From Pseudomonadales bacterium (GTDB taxonomy: Bacteria > Pseudomonadota > Gammaproteobacteria > Pseudomonadales > UBA7239), in contig JANQLY010000023.1 in NCBI GenBank assembly GCA_028280345.1, forward strand, positions 124,001-188,000: a stretch of DNA of 64,000 nt, written 5' to 3'. The notes under the pieces were generated by a model. It did not search any database and was not told where the DNA came from. It was given only the letters and a program-made list of their open reading frames with translations. Positions 63,275-64,000 of this stretch are shown one piece after another (the first letter of the stretch is position 1; each line of letters begins with the position of its first letter). A program made the position numbers and the translations under genes.

Positions 63275-64000
63275 CTATTGTGCAACACCAGGCCGTGAAA
63301 TATCTGCCTGATCAGACAGCAGTACATTCACTGAGGCGAAGTCACTGCTTGCCGCATCCGACTCAAGTCTCTGCTGCATTCGATCAAGCTGCTCTTCGTT
63401 TACCACAACCTCTTCCTGGCGTTGCGCCATACTCAGCAATACCACAGCAAGATCGCCGGATAACAATGGCACTTCATCAATAACCAATCGCTTTTCAATA
63501 TCTTCCGAATGAATCGCAGGCTTCGCCATGGTAAAGACATAGTTAAGGATCTCACGTTCCCCAACCGCATCACCACGCTCAATTTCAGACACTTCTTCCC
63601 AGCTGTAGCCCGCTTCCTCGGCAATTATTTGCAAGGCTTCCTCATTGTAGACGCGTTGCTTAATTGACTGCGCCATCTGCTTCAGCTGCTCACCGGCTTT
63701 TTCACGTTTCAATCGTTCAGTAATCGGCGCCGTCATTTCTTCCAACGACTTAATTTCCGGCGTTTTGTGCTCAAGCAATCGCAATACCACGGCATGTCCT
63801 TCATTAACTTCAATCACTTCGCTAGTTGTACCCGCCAGTGTATCTTCGCTGAACAGGGTGTCATTCACCTCCCTGTTACGCAGCACACCGGCCGCTGTCG
63901 CGCGGCTCACAAGACCTGATTGCTTTACACTAATCGTTACATCGGCATCACTGAGCGCTTCGGCAACACTGCTCAGCTCACCGGCACCATAGCTTTGGTC
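63275..64000 (-). CDS. ppiD: Periplasmic chaperone PpiD (SurA_N/PPIase) C-terminal part, start outside window
   Basis: An open frame runs from the right edge to the stop at 63275 (241 codons seen). Residues such as FSEDTLAGTTSEVIEVNEGHA and HKTPEIKSLEEMTAPITERL followed by KAGEQLKQMA match the part of PpiD after its parvulin domain. The final residues, Gln- and Ser-rich, are variable. PpiD is anchored in the inner membrane and helps outer-membrane proteins fold. An internal GTG at 63910 is not the start. The kinase follows 111 bp downstream with no recognisable gene between. Confidence 0.85.
   Translation of the reverse strand, partial: DQSYGAGELSSVAEALSDADVTISVKQSGLVSRATAAGVLRNREVNDTLFSEDTLAGTTSEVIEVNEGHAVVLRLLEHKTPEIKSLEEMTAPITERLKREKAGEQLKQMAQSIKQRVYNEEALQIIAEEAGYSWEEVSEIERGDAVGEREILNYVFTMAKPAIHSEDIEKRLVIDEVPLLSGDLAVVLLSMAQRQEEVVVNEEQLDRMQQRLESDAASSDFASVNVLLSDQADISRPGVAQ

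Overview
The window reads as chromosomal DNA of a Gram-negative gammaproteobacterium. It carries a type II secretion (T2SS) operon, outer-membrane barrel and lipoprotein genes, scpA-scpB-rluB, pdxJ, a DksA/YbiI-type zinc-finger gene, htpG behind a sigma-32 promoter, roxA, gpsA, purB and ppiD. Isocitrate lyase, a beta-oxidation-like gene set and a GH3 glycosidase suggest a heterotroph living on lipids and polysaccharides. A marine Cellvibrionales/Spongiibacteraceae-like organism would fit, but that is an inference from gene content, not a proven placement. I saw no rRNA, tRNA, CRISPR array, insertion sequence with transposase, or phage structural gene.

Layout. 1-8726 (minus strand): gspC-D-E-F-G-H-I-J-K with its leader; gspK runs off the left edge. 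8744-13655 (minus): tatD, a PilZ gene, rluB, scpB, scpA and a YciO/Sua5 gene. 13805-18637 (plus): a VC0807-type membrane protein, YciI, an SH3/coiled-coil protein, a periplasmic cyclophilin, pdxJ and an AbgT transporter. 18674-20236: a cassette with about 250-bp inverted repeats around one AT-rich gene coding for a jelly-roll plus nucleoside-deoxyribosyltransferase/TIR-like protein. It fills the gap between the convergent abgT and dksA-like genes. 20704-25645: an rRNA/tRNA methyltransferase, then a histidine kinase / response regulator / REC-GGDEF-EAL set with an unknown gene at its head. 25810-30300 (minus): alpha/beta hydrolase, sixA, gpsA, htpG. 30412-35642 (plus): a periplasmic binding protein, purB, roxA, a GNAT fusion and a secretin-N-like protein. 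35744-38554: aceA with leader and terminator, a small unknown gene, and a phosphopantetheinyl transferase. 38606-42378: MaoC hydratase, thiolase, SDR and hotdog thioesterase. 42418-53955: GH3 enzyme, a lipoprotein, a glutamine amidotransferase, a methyltransferase, an OmpV-like barrel with a SYLF lipoprotein, a rhomboid protease, a zinc-finger/TPR membrane protein, a spermidine-synthase-like protein and a TauE/SafE permease. 54065-55192: nitronate monooxygenase. 55267-57190 (minus, AT-rich): a cytosolic-looking subtilase overlapping a small I9-propeptide-like gene. 57337-63163 (minus): a Ser/Thr phosphorylation locus (GNAT, kinase, small membrane protein, FHA, PP2C, CHASE2 kinase). 63275-64000: the C-terminal part of ppiD.

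How the parts work together. The gsp genes build an envelope-spanning secretion machine. Aconitate-cycle bypass (aceA) and the thiolase/SDR/MaoC/thioesterase genes handle acyl-CoA-derived carbon. The kinase, FHA and phosphatase genes form a self-contained Ser/Thr phospho-signalling module. The two candidate accessory systems are the inverted-repeat-flanked NDT/TIR-like gene and the subtilase with its trans-encoded propeptide-like partner. Both look lower in GC than their neighbours and both sit in gaps between housekeeping operons. Neither can be called a known system from the sequence alone.
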